From positions 806,001-870,000 of the forward strand of contig NZ_FUZI01000001.1 of assembly GCF_900166965.1 (NCBI RefSeq): a stretch of 64,000 bases of DNA, read 5' to 3'. Below the pieces are notes generated by a model. The model searched no databases and was not told the origin of the DNA. It worked only from the letters and a program-made list of their open reading frames with translations. Source of the stretch: Photobacterium piscicola (lineage in GTDB: Bacteria > Pseudomonadota > Gammaproteobacteria > Enterobacterales > Vibrionaceae). Position 1 is the stretch's first letter. Each line of letters starts with the position of its first letter. Made by a program: the position numbers and the translations under genes. Positions 36,135-43,166 of the stretch are shown in pieces.

Positions 36135-38035
36135 TGTGTTCTCCCTAGAGCTATTTTTATTTCTCCTATAAGATCTATATTAATTTCAAGGAATGATCTT
36201 TTATCTGGTACAGATAAATAACCTGCTTTCTTTAGCTTTTCAATAGACTGTAAAATAGCATAATGATTAAATAATTTATTCTTAGTACATAATGCACCAA
36301 TAGCTCTATGCTTATGAAACGTTTGACTTCCTCTTGGATAAAATTTCTCTAAAACATATATATCACATTTATTAAACTCATCCTTACAATCATTACCCTC
36401 ATCTACTTTTATCGGATTAATAAGATTGATAAAATCATTATCATCACTACAACCCAAAAAATGAATATTATTACTACAATCAGTAGATTCACCAACGACT
36501 GTACATTGATAAAAACTGCTATTAATAAATGTTGTACTCTTAATATTTTCCACATGAAAATGACAGCTTGAAAATTTACAACCTATAAATACAGTCTCTT
36601 GAATATCAGCTAACTTACCAAGATGAATGTCAGATATAGCTAATTCTTCAACCGTTTCACCATCTAAATCCATTCGCATTTCATCTGTCAATAACTTGTT
36701 ATATTTAACCTTGTCACAACCATTAATAAATTCTAAAACAAACTTAAGTGACTCCCATAATATTTGTCGTTCTTCTTCAGTCCTTGGCAAATAAGCTTGA
36801 ATAGCAGGTTCTATAAATCGTTTATCTCCATCCCATTCCATTGTAGAGTCCTCTATAATAGAATCAGCACAGAAATTACCTAAAACAAATTCATTTACAA
36901 ATCCTATTCCTTGAGAATCAATACTCTTACGATCTAGTAAAGCATGACTAGTTAACTTATTTACTAACTCATCTGTCGTTGGTCTAGTCTCAGCAGGATA
37001 ATGTTTCCTTGATGTTTCAATTAATGCTTGATTATGGTCTAATATTAGCGCATATATATAGTCTCTTGACTCACTAGTATAATCAAACTGTATCATGTCA
37101 TCTGCAATTGTTCTTAATATTTTATATTGTTCTTTTGGCTCCATCATCAAATCTTGTCGCTTTCTTTCACGCTCCATCATCGAATCAAAATATTTATCTA
37201 CTAGTTTAGTCGAGTCTTGACTCACTTGATCAAATTCATCATTAGATATACATCTTAAAAAAGAAAGTAATACTGGATTCGAAAGATTTTCAATAGGGAA
37301 ACCAGCCTTTGAAATACGATCTAACCTCTCGGAGGATAACCAATCTTCAATACAAGGCTCTTGTATTCTTAACCTTATTACATCAAAATCATTTTCGTGT
37401 TTATCAATCCAATGATGAAATTCATCACCATCAAATATAGCTGTACGTCTAGTTGTTAATACAACTTTTGCTTTATCCGTGAGGAGTTCACTAATTGTAT
37501 CAAGCATTGGTTCTGTTGTTTCATAGTTTTTACTATCATCAGTTGCTGATTCATGTAATAGCTCATCAAAACCATCAAGAATTACTGGGACTTTTCCACT
37601 TTTTATTTCAGCTCTAACAAGCGATGAACTTAATAATGGAAAACTTCTATCAATTTCATCTAAAAGAACATAGCGAAATATTTTAGCCTGTCTGTTTCGT
37701 GATAATTCAGAAAAAAGTGGTAATTGATACTCTTTAGTATTAGTGATTTCTTTAACTAATTCATAAGCTGAGCAAGTTTTTCCAAAGCCAGCTGCTGCTT
37801 CAACCAAGAATAATATAGGTTTAGGTGTATCTAAACGATCCAATATTTCTTGAATTACAGTAAGGTTTCCCTCTTTATTATTTACATAATATTGAGTTTT
37901 AATATATGTATAAGTTGCTTTGTCTGAATGAATTTTTACTAACGAATCAGTAAACTCATCATAGTCTCTAATAAGCCTTTTTCTTGTGGACTCAATATTA
38001 AAAAAGCCATTAAATAATGGCTGTCTCAACTTCAT
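36131..38035 (-). CDS. NACHT-type STAND NTPase with C-terminal pentapeptide-like region
   Basis: 634 aa. Walker A AAAGFGKT at residues 80-87, NACHT-type Walker B VILDGFDELL at 151-160 and sensor VVLTTRRTAI at 191-200 are clear; this ILDGFDEL form is typical of NACHT NTPases of the NLR kind. Helical arms follow. Residues about 455-520 show a run of short repeats (VFIGCKFSSCHFHVENIKSTTFINSSFYQC) like pentapeptide repeats; the last ~100 residues are helical. In bacteria such proteins act as anti-phage sensors that activate an effector. Its gene overlaps an upstream 80-aa gene by 26 bp and the downstream RelA/SpoT-like gene by 4 bp, so sensor and effector are made together. Confidence 0.85.
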   Translation of the reverse strand: MKLRQPLFNGFFNIESTRKRLIRDYDEFTDSLVKIHSDKATYTYIKTQYYVNNKEGNLTVIQEILDRLDTPKPILFLVEAAAGFGKTCSAYELVKEITNTKEYQLPLFSELSRNRQAKIFRYVLLDEIDRSFPLLSSSLVRAEIKSGKVPVILDGFDELLHESATDDSKNYETTEPMLDTISELLTDKAKVVLTTRRTAIFDGDEFHHWIDKHENDFDVIRLRIQEPCIEDWLSSERLDRISKAGFPIENLSNPVLLSFLRCISNDEFDQVSQDSTKLVDKYFDSMMERERKRQDLMMEPKEQYKILRTIADDMIQFDYTSESRDYIYALILDHNQALIETSRKHYPAETRPTTDELVNKLTSHALLDRKSIDSQGIGFVNEFVLGNFCADSIIEDSTMEWDGDKRFIEPAIQAYLPRTEEERQILWESLKFVLEFINGCDKVKYNKLLTDEMRMDLDGETVEELAISDIHLGKLADIQETVFIGCKFSSCHFHVENIKSTTFINSSFYQCTVVGESTDCSNNIHFLGCSDDNDFINLINPIKVDEGNDCKDEFNKCDIYVLEKFYPRGSQTFHKHRAIGALCTKNKLFNHYAILQSIEKLKKAGYLSVPDKRSFLEINIDLIGEIKIALGRTQ

Positions 38036-38252
38036 CTACCGATTGATATTGTTTTGTTTGGCAAGCATAACCAAGATCTTGAAATTCCTTCAATACTCTA
38101 GAGGCATCAACATTATTCTTTAGTGGTATTATATCTGCGTTATGATAATGACCCGTTCTTATTGAAAAGATAGCAACATTTTCATCTAAATTAGGTTGCA
38201 CTTCAAAACCATATCTTTGATAAGCTTTTTTTAACTTCCCTATATCTAACAC
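38010..38252 (-). CDS. Small protein (80 aa) leading the NACHT-RelA/SpoT operon
   Basis: 80 aa, GTG start at 38252. Not recognised as a known family. Pattern: helix (GKLKKAYQRYGFEVQ), a beta-rich core with HYHNADIIPLKNN, then VLKEFQDLGYACQ and a C-terminal helix. It overlaps the NACHT gene by 26 bp. Its conserved-looking aromatic/Asn residues (Y-HN-DIIPL, GY) and fixed place before the NTPase suggest a third component: sensor, adaptor or inhibitor. The last codons contain a REP-core-like ATGGCTGTCT, probably by chance. Confidence 0.65.
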   Translation of the reverse strand: MLDIGKLKKAYQRYGFEVQPNLDENVAIFSIRTGHYHNADIIPLKNNVDASRVLKEFQDLGYACQTKQYQSVDEVETAII

Positions 38253-38569
38253 GTTAATATTTCTTTAAAAAACCATCAATACGCCATTATCGCATACAAG
38301 CACTATTTTGCTCAATCAATAATTATAAGCCTACATATTTCTCAAATTAATAAATAGAAAATCAATATTTTACTTCTAAATCTCAACACACTATGTGTAA
38401 ATTCCTGATCATAAAAACAACCACAAACAAGACAGCCGGCTTTTATAGCTATCCTGTTTTCAATTTTTCAATTTTTCAATTTTTCAATTTTTCAATTTTT
38501 CAGTGGAGAATAAGCATTAAATAGCAGCTGTCAGCACTTAATATGAAGATACAAATTACCTAGAACATA
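38253..38569. other. Upstream region of the NACHT operon
   Basis: About 317 bases with the promoter of the operon (minus strand), a decayed REP-like hairpin at about 38431-38455 (GACAGCCGG...GCTATCC) and an 8-bp tandem repeat at 38461-38500. No gene. Confidence 0.55.
38461..38500. repeat. Five perfect tandem copies of an 8-bp repeat (CAATTTTT)
   Basis: CAATTTTT five times in a row without a mismatch, 209 bp upstream of the NACHT operon start. Perfect short repeats change copy number by slippage, so expression or spacing could vary between strains. Confidence 0.85.
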
Positions 38570-38716
38570 GGACAGCCATACCATTATTTTAAAAACTCAA
38601 CGCGCGGCAAGTAGATTCCCTATCGCCCTCGCGGGTATTAAAACAATCGTGTCCCCATCTATGCCCCATTTGTAAAAATGACGGTCGTTGAACCATTAAC
38701 ACTTTTATGGCTGTCC
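38570..38716. repeat. MITE-like element, copy 4 (147 bp)
   Basis: GGACAGCCAT 38570-38579 and ATGGCTGTCC 38707-38716, the best-preserved copy with both ends intact. A further decayed core (ATGGATATCC, about 38752) follows. Same internal marks as copies 1-3. Confidence 0.8.
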
Positions 38717-38780
38717 TATCTTTAGAGTACCGCCATGGATTACGATAGTTATGGATATCCTATGTTTTCTTAACGCGTAA

Positions 38781-38968
38781 TAATTAAAAAGGAACTAATT
38801 ATAAAACAATGAATTAAATTGATTGGTTCACAACAAGGATAACGCTCGGCTTCTTTTCAGCATCACACTTTATAATATTTTCAATATTTACTTATATAAA
38901 GCCACTCGAGATTGTCCAACATTTCGGATAGGTGTCGGCTGCGCGACACATATCCTTATCTGTTAAGC
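38781..38968 (-). repeat. Conserved repeat block 'B', copy 3
   Basis: Nearly the same ~188 bp as block B copy 1 (32409-32597), including AATTAAATTGATTGGTTCAC, AAGGATAACGCTCGGCTTC and the attC-like end. Abuts the stop of the 38972-39817 gene. Confidence 0.75.
38914..38968 (-). repeat. attC-like recombination site, copy 3 (55 bp)
   Basis: Minus strand: GCTTAAC (fits RYYYAAC fully), stem GGATA.GTGTCG...CGACAC.TATCC, end GTTGGAC (fits GTTRRRY). It directly follows the TAG stop of the upstream gene. Best-fitting of the three sites. Confidence 0.5.
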
Positions 38969-38971
38969 GTT

Positions 38972-39817
38972 CTACATGAGTACCATTAGGTTAGGAACTT
39001 TATCTCCCATATCACTTGGTTCCACCTGAGACAACATCGTATCAAAAACATCGATAAGCGCCTGATTTTCAACTTTTTCAAAACTCGTTAGTTGACTAAG
39101 AACATCATCGAAGTTTCTTTTACAATCGGAAATATTTTCGGGAATTGGTAATATTCCTTCATCTATTTTTCCTTGAATGACTTCTAACTTTTCTAACCAG
39201 AAGCTGAGATGATAATCGCCAATTTTTTCTTCTTTGCGTAATTTACTCAATAATTTTTGAGCTTTCTTACCTTCACCATTTTTTGTCAATGCCAACAGTA
39301 ACTTATCTAGAAGAAACATATCGTTGTCGGAATTACCTTTTATATCACTAAGATCTAATATTGAACTAAGAACCCTGACCCTAATAGAAGGTAAAAATGT
39401 AGAAAACAAAACGGCAGTAACTTCTGTTTTACGGATACCACCATCTTTCATCAAATCTATCAGTGCATAATCGAACAAAGACAATGCCTTAACGATTATT
39501 TTATTTACTTCAGATTCTTTAATCGTTTTACTAGGGTTGTAGTGGGATGCGATATCACCGAATTGCTTGATCAAATTTAAAGCATCTATTAACTCGTCAG
39601 AGCACCATTCTCTTAAAATCTTAATTTTCTCACCAAGAGATAGTTTGTTGAACTTGTCTTCACCGACTTTTTCTTTTGCATTAGCACTAAAAAACAAATC
39701 GATCATCATTTCTGCATACCATCTAGCGGTACTTGCTTTTGTTTCAAGAGATGTTTTTTCTGAAACTAAGTCATAAAGTCGATGGTGTCCGACTTTGGGA
39801 ACCAAATGATCTTTCAT
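38972..39817 (-). CDS. HEPN/DUF4145-like hypothetical protein in cassette-like array
   Basis: 281 aa, almost fully helical, no signal. Residues about 28-125 (STARWYAEMMIDLFF, then LREWCSDELIDALNLIKQFGDIASHYNP) resemble the HEPN/DUF4145 domain, whose GNxAxH-type motif would be GDIASHY here; the usual catalytic RxxxxxH of HEPN RNases is not clear. Remaining residues unknown. Start 39817 has GGAG upstream. The gene is bounded immediately by a 10-bp inverted repeat: AACGCTTAAC after the stop and GTTAAGCGTT about 20 bp before the start, the arrangement of an integron cassette. Possible toxin or defence gene, not proven. Confidence 0.6.
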   Translation of the reverse strand: MKDHLVPKVGHHRLYDLVSEKTSLETKASTARWYAEMMIDLFFSANAKEKVGEDKFNKLSLGEKIKILREWCSDELIDALNLIKQFGDIASHYNPSKTIKESEVNKIIVKALSLFDYALIDLMKDGGIRKTEVTAVLFSTFLPSIRVRVLSSILDLSDIKGNSDNDMFLLDKLLLALTKNGEGKKAQKLLSKLRKEEKIGDYHLSFWLEKLEVIQGKIDEGILPIPENISDCKRNFDDVLSQLTSFEKVENQALIDVFDTMLSQVEPSDMGDKVPNLMVLM

Positions 39818-39836
39818 TGATATATATACTCCATAA

Positions 39837-40032
39837 AACGCTTAACAACTTATTATATTAACAACTTGCCCGTATTTGTTCTTTGAACACGCGCCCGTAT
39901 TTATCTCGCAATAATATAAAAATCATTATAAATCAGATACATTTTTAGTTATTAATTCCGATAGTAATCACAAAATCGGGTACTTGCCATCTAGTTTCTG
40001 GGGTTTCAACTAGTAGTCGTCAGCAGAACATA
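39837..40032 (-). repeat. Conserved repeat block 'A', copy 2, with R'-like end
   Basis: Nearly identical to 34690-34884. Begins with AACGCTTAAC at the cassette edge (GTTAAGC on the minus strand, fits GTTRRRY), contains the CCGAT...ATCGG hairpin and ends at a GGACAGCCAT core. Confidence 0.75.
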
Positions 40033-40332
40033 GGACAGCCATACCTTTATTTTAAAAACTCAACGCGCGGTTAGTAGATTCCCTATCGCCCTCGCGGGCA
40101 TTCACTGTAGGGAATGACGACTGCTGTTTGGGTGTATGGGTTATCTGAAAGAGTGAACTTAGGAACATAGCTGAGGAATATAAGGCAGCTATATCTTTAC
40201 TTTAAAAACTCAACACGCGGCAAGTAGATTCCCTATCGCCCTCGCGGGCATTCACTGTAGGGAATGACGGCTATTGTTTTGAGTGTATGGGTTATCTGAA
40301 AGAATAAACATAGGAGCATAGTGGAGGAACAA
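40033..40332. repeat. Two tandem 150-bp units derived from the MITE-like element
   Basis: TTTAAAAACTCAAC recurs at 40051 and 40201, period exactly 150 bp. Unit 1 begins GGACAGCCAT (40033), unit 2 AGGCAGCTAT (40183). Both continue TATCGCCCTCGCGGGC and then a sequence absent from other copies (ATTCACTGTAGGGAATGACG, ATGGGTTATCTGAAAGA). A remnant of the usual right half (AATGACGATCGTTGA) follows at about 40331-40355. So a fifth MITE copy has been altered and duplicated. Confidence 0.7.
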
Positions 40333-40355
40333 TTGAAAAAATGACGATCGTTGAT

Positions 40356-40504
40356 ACATAAAAAACTACACCCCATCACAACAATAAAACATTCACCAAT
40401 TTAATATATTATGTATTAACAATCTCGCGTAGTATTCGTAACGTGTTATTTCTTAATAAAATAGAGTGACAATTAAATTATTCTGAATTAGGATAATTGC
40501 CATT
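40356..40504. other. Promoter region of the thiamine operon
   Basis: About 150 bases between the repeat remnants and the TPP riboswitch; must hold the promoter. No reliable -35/-10 pair chosen. Confidence 0.4.
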
Positions 40505-40585
40505 AGTCGGGGGGCGTTAAGCTGAGATCACTGTAATGGTGGGACCCGTTGAACCTGAACCAGTTAACACTGGCGGAGGGAACTA
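40505..40585 (+). promoter_or_regulatory. TPP (thi-box) riboswitch
   Basis: Conserved THI element: GGGGGGCG at the 5' side, GCTGAGATCACTG, GACCCGTTGAACCTGAACC, then CAGTTAACACTGGCGGAGGGAAC. It senses thiamine pyrophosphate and switches off the operon when TPP is high. About 120 bp follow before the thiD start, enough for an expression platform. Confidence 0.95.
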
Positions 40586-40706
40586 ACTATCAACGGATTA
40601 TCAACGTTAATAGATGCAAGCTGAGTCAACTGCACACTCTCATACCGCAGTTTACACTTCCTCGCTTGATAACTTGTTCCTCATGCTAGCGCGTAAGGAA
40701 TGAAGT

Positions 40707-41549
40707 ATGTCACACACCCCATCATCGCATCACACAACTACCCCTATTGTATTGACGATTGCAGGATCAGACAGTGGCGGCGGCGCAGGTATTCAAGCTG
40801 ATATTAAAGCCATTTCAGCAACAGGTAGTTATGCTTGCTCGGTTATTACGGCGATTACCGCCCAAAATACGCAAGGCGTTAGCGGCATACTTGCCATTCC
40901 TCTTGATATGGTTGAGCAACAGCTGGACGCCGTATTCAGCGATTTAAATATTCAAGCCGTCAAAATTGGCATGCTCGCCGACAGTGATATTATTCGACTG
41001 GTTGCGGCTAAAATTCGTCATTATCAACCGAAGTTTTTAGTCATTGATCCAGTGATGGTTGCCACAAGCGGTGATGTGCTTTTGCAACAACATGCCATTA
41101 CTACCCTCAAAACAGAATTACTGCCACTGGCTGATATTATTACCCCTAACCTACCAGAAGCTGCTGCATTAACGGGTTTAGACATTCCACAATCACTGGC
41201 TGATATGCAAGCGATGATCAGTGCGTTACGGGAGATTAATCCTTATGCAGTGTTACTCAAAGGTGGACATTTAGAGCAAAGTAGTGATAGCACTGATTTA
41301 CTCATTCTCACCACTGACGTTATTGAGCTCACTACCCCTCGCATTAACACCAACAACACTCACGGCACGGGTTGTACTCTGTCTGCGGCTATCGCATCTT
41401 ATTTAGCTCAAGGCAATGATCTTACAACGGCAACTACCTTGGCTAAACGCTACATTACTGCCGCCATAACCGCTGCCGATGAACTCAATATCGGCCATGG
41501 TCACGGCCCTGTGAATCACTTTTTTACAGGTCATCATCATGTGCGCTGA
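40707..41549 (+). CDS. thiD: Hydroxymethylpyrimidine (phosphate) kinase ThiD
   Basis: 280-aa ribokinase-fold enzyme that phosphorylates HMP and HMP-P to HMP-PP for thiamine synthesis. Seen: N-terminal IAGSDSGGGAGIQADIKAI, the DPVMVATSGD motif and the anion-hole NTHGTGCTLSAAIASYLAQG with catalytic Asp/Cys region. First gene behind the TPP riboswitch; GGAATGAAGT precedes ATG. It overlaps thiZ by 11 bp. The His-rich C-terminus (HGHGPVNHF) is common in ThiD. Confidence 0.95.
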   Translation: MSHTPSSHHTTTPIVLTIAGSDSGGGAGIQADIKAISATGSYACSVITAITAQNTQGVSGILAIPLDMVEQQLDAVFSDLNIQAVKIGMLADSDIIRLVAAKIRHYQPKFLVIDPVMVATSGDVLLQQHAITTLKTELLPLADIITPNLPEAAALTGLDIPQSLADMQAMISALREINPYAVLLKGGHLEQSSDSTDLLILTTDVIELTTPRINTNNTHGTGCTLSAAIASYLAQGNDLTTATTLAKRYITAAITAADELNIGHGHGPVNHFFTGHHHVR

Positions 41550-42306
41550 TCTGGAAATCACCATTACTAATGGCAGTTTACGCTATCACTCAACGAAAAA
41601 TGACCAGCAAAATAACGCGGTAATTGAAAACCTAAATTTAACCATTGCCGCTAATAAATGGACTTGTCTGGTCGGTAAAAGTGGCTGTGGTAAAAGTACG
41701 TTGATCAAATTTTTAGCCGGATTACTCACCGAAAGTACCCAATGGCAAGGTCAACTGATTATTTCAGATAATCAGCCTTTAACGGGACGAGTCGCTTATA
41801 TGGCACAACAAGATCTGTTATTGCCTTGGTTAACGGTATTAGACAATGTTTGTATTAGCAGTAAGTTCGGTCATCACGATTCAATACCCAATTTAAAACA
41901 ACGGGCAATGACATTATTAGAACAGGTTGGTTTAGCCGATAAACATCAACTACTACCACAACAATTATCGGGCGGTATGCGCCAACGAGTAGCTCTTGCG
42001 AGAACACTGTTACAAGACCAACCGATTGTATTGATGGATGAACCTTTCTCCGCATTGGATGCCGTCACCCGTTATCGCTTGCAAGATCTATTTGTAAACT
42101 TACTCAAGCATAAAACCGTGGTGCTGATAACCCATGATCCTCAAGAAGCGATTCGATTAAGTGATCAACTGTATATTTTGCAAGGCGAGCCCGCTTTTGC
42201 GACTGCGTTATCGTTACCCACATCATTACCACCACGGCGCTTTGATGCTGAATCAGCCAGCCACCAGCAACGTATTTTTGACATATTGGCACACGATCAT
42301 GACTGA
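41539..42306 (+). CDS. thiZ: ABC transporter ATPase ThiZ
   Basis: 255-aa ATPase of the ThiXYZ importer for pyrimidine precursors of thiamine (formylaminopyrimidine type). Walker A GKSGCGKSTLIKFL (near 48-61), Q-loop MAQQDLLLPW, signature LSGGMRQRVALARTL, Walker B IVLMDEPFSALD, H-loop ITHDPQEA. The LLPWLTVLDNV pattern is that of the TauB/SsuB/ThiZ group. ATG lies inside the end of thiD (11-bp overlap) and the stop overlaps thiX by 8 bp, so all are coupled. Confidence 0.9.
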   Translation: MCADLEITITNGSLRYHSTKNDQQNNAVIENLNLTIAANKWTCLVGKSGCGKSTLIKFLAGLLTESTQWQGQLIISDNQPLTGRVAYMAQQDLLLPWLTVLDNVCISSKFGHHDSIPNLKQRAMTLLEQVGLADKHQLLPQQLSGGMRQRVALARTLLQDQPIVLMDEPFSALDAVTRYRLQDLFVNLLKHKTVVLITHDPQEAIRLSDQLYILQGEPAFATALSLPTSLPPRRFDAESASHQQRIFDILAHDHD

Positions 42307-43102
42307 TATTACCCGTTTAATCGCTACCAAATCGCCGCGTCAACAGCGGCACCCACAGCGTGAACTGGCAACACCGATACGATTACTGATCAGTATTAGC
42401 GTTCTACTTGGGTTATGGCAACTCACCGTGATGGTGTTTCACTTGCCGAGCTTTATTTTACCGCCACCACTGGCTGTAGCGCAGCGATTAGTCTCCCGCT
42501 ATGACGTTCTGTTAAGCAATACATGGGTGACCAGCCAAGAGATCATTCTAGGGCTGATACTCGGTTTATCATTAGGGCTATTTTTTGCCTTACAAATGCT
42601 GCTGTTTAAGCCCGTTAAACGATGGTTATTACCATTACTGATTGCCAGTCAAGCCATCCCTGTGTTTGCTATCGCTCCGGTATTAATGCTGTGGTTAGGC
42701 TATGGCATTGGTTCTAAAGTAGTAATGGCAGCGTTAATTATCTTTTTCCCTGTCACCACATGCTGTTATGACGGCTTACGTAATACCCCCACTGGTTACC
42801 TTGAATTATCAGCCACCATGGGCGCAACTAAATGGCAACAACTTAAATATATTCGCTTTCCTGCTGCTTTACCTGCCTTAGCTTCTGGCATTCGAGTCGC
42901 GGTGGTTATTGCTCCGATTGGCGCAGTCGCTGGCGAATGGGTGGGCGCAAGCAAAGGCTTAGGCTATTTAATGCTGCAAGCCAATGCACGGATGATGATT
43001 GATGAAATGTTCGCAGCGCTATTTATTTTATCGCTGTTATCAATATCGTTGTATTTCATCACGGACAGATTATTAAAACGCCTGATCCCGTGGCAACCGT
43101 AA
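42299..43102 (+). CDS. thiX: ABC transporter permease ThiX
   Basis: 267-aa inner-membrane permease of the TauC/SsuC type with about six helices. The EAA-like loop is ELSATMGATKWQQLKYIRFPAALPALASGIRVA. The frame is open upstream to 42161, but the ATG at 42299 is chosen because it makes the 8-bp overlap with thiZ usual for this operon and the extra residues would read inside thiZ. Works with ThiZ and ThiY. Confidence 0.9.
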   Translation: MTDITRLIATKSPRQQRHPQRELATPIRLLISISVLLGLWQLTVMVFHLPSFILPPPLAVAQRLVSRYDVLLSNTWVTSQEIILGLILGLSLGLFFALQMLLFKPVKRWLLPLLIASQAIPVFAIAPVLMLWLGYGIGSKVVMAALIIFFPVTTCCYDGLRNTPTGYLELSATMGATKWQQLKYIRFPAALPALASGIRVAVVIAPIGAVAGEWVGASKGLGYLMLQANARMMIDEMFAALFILSLLSISLYFITDRLLKRLIPWQP

Positions 43103-43166
43103 ACCCCGCTTAAATAGAAAAATGTAACCAGTACTCATTTAATACTTAATATTTAAAGGATCTATT

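Noticed and set aside
38017-38026. REP-core-like ATGGCTGTCT inside the overlap of the 80-aa and NACHT genes
   Set aside because: A single one-mismatch 10-mer inside coding sequence, no pair and no flanking similarity; most likely chance.
38244-38250. GTTAGAT at the start of the NACHT operon as an attC R' box
   Set aside because: Fits GTTRRRY, but no complementary ATCTAAC was found at the 3' end of the operon, so a cassette border is not supported.
33217-40332. Regularly repeated sequences as a CRISPR array
   Set aside because: Spacing is irregular, units are ~147 bp with inverted ends, there are no unique 30-bp spacers and no cas genes.
42161-42298. N-terminal extension of ThiX
   Set aside because: It overlaps the thiZ coding region in another frame; ATG 42299 gives the family-like start and the usual short overlap.
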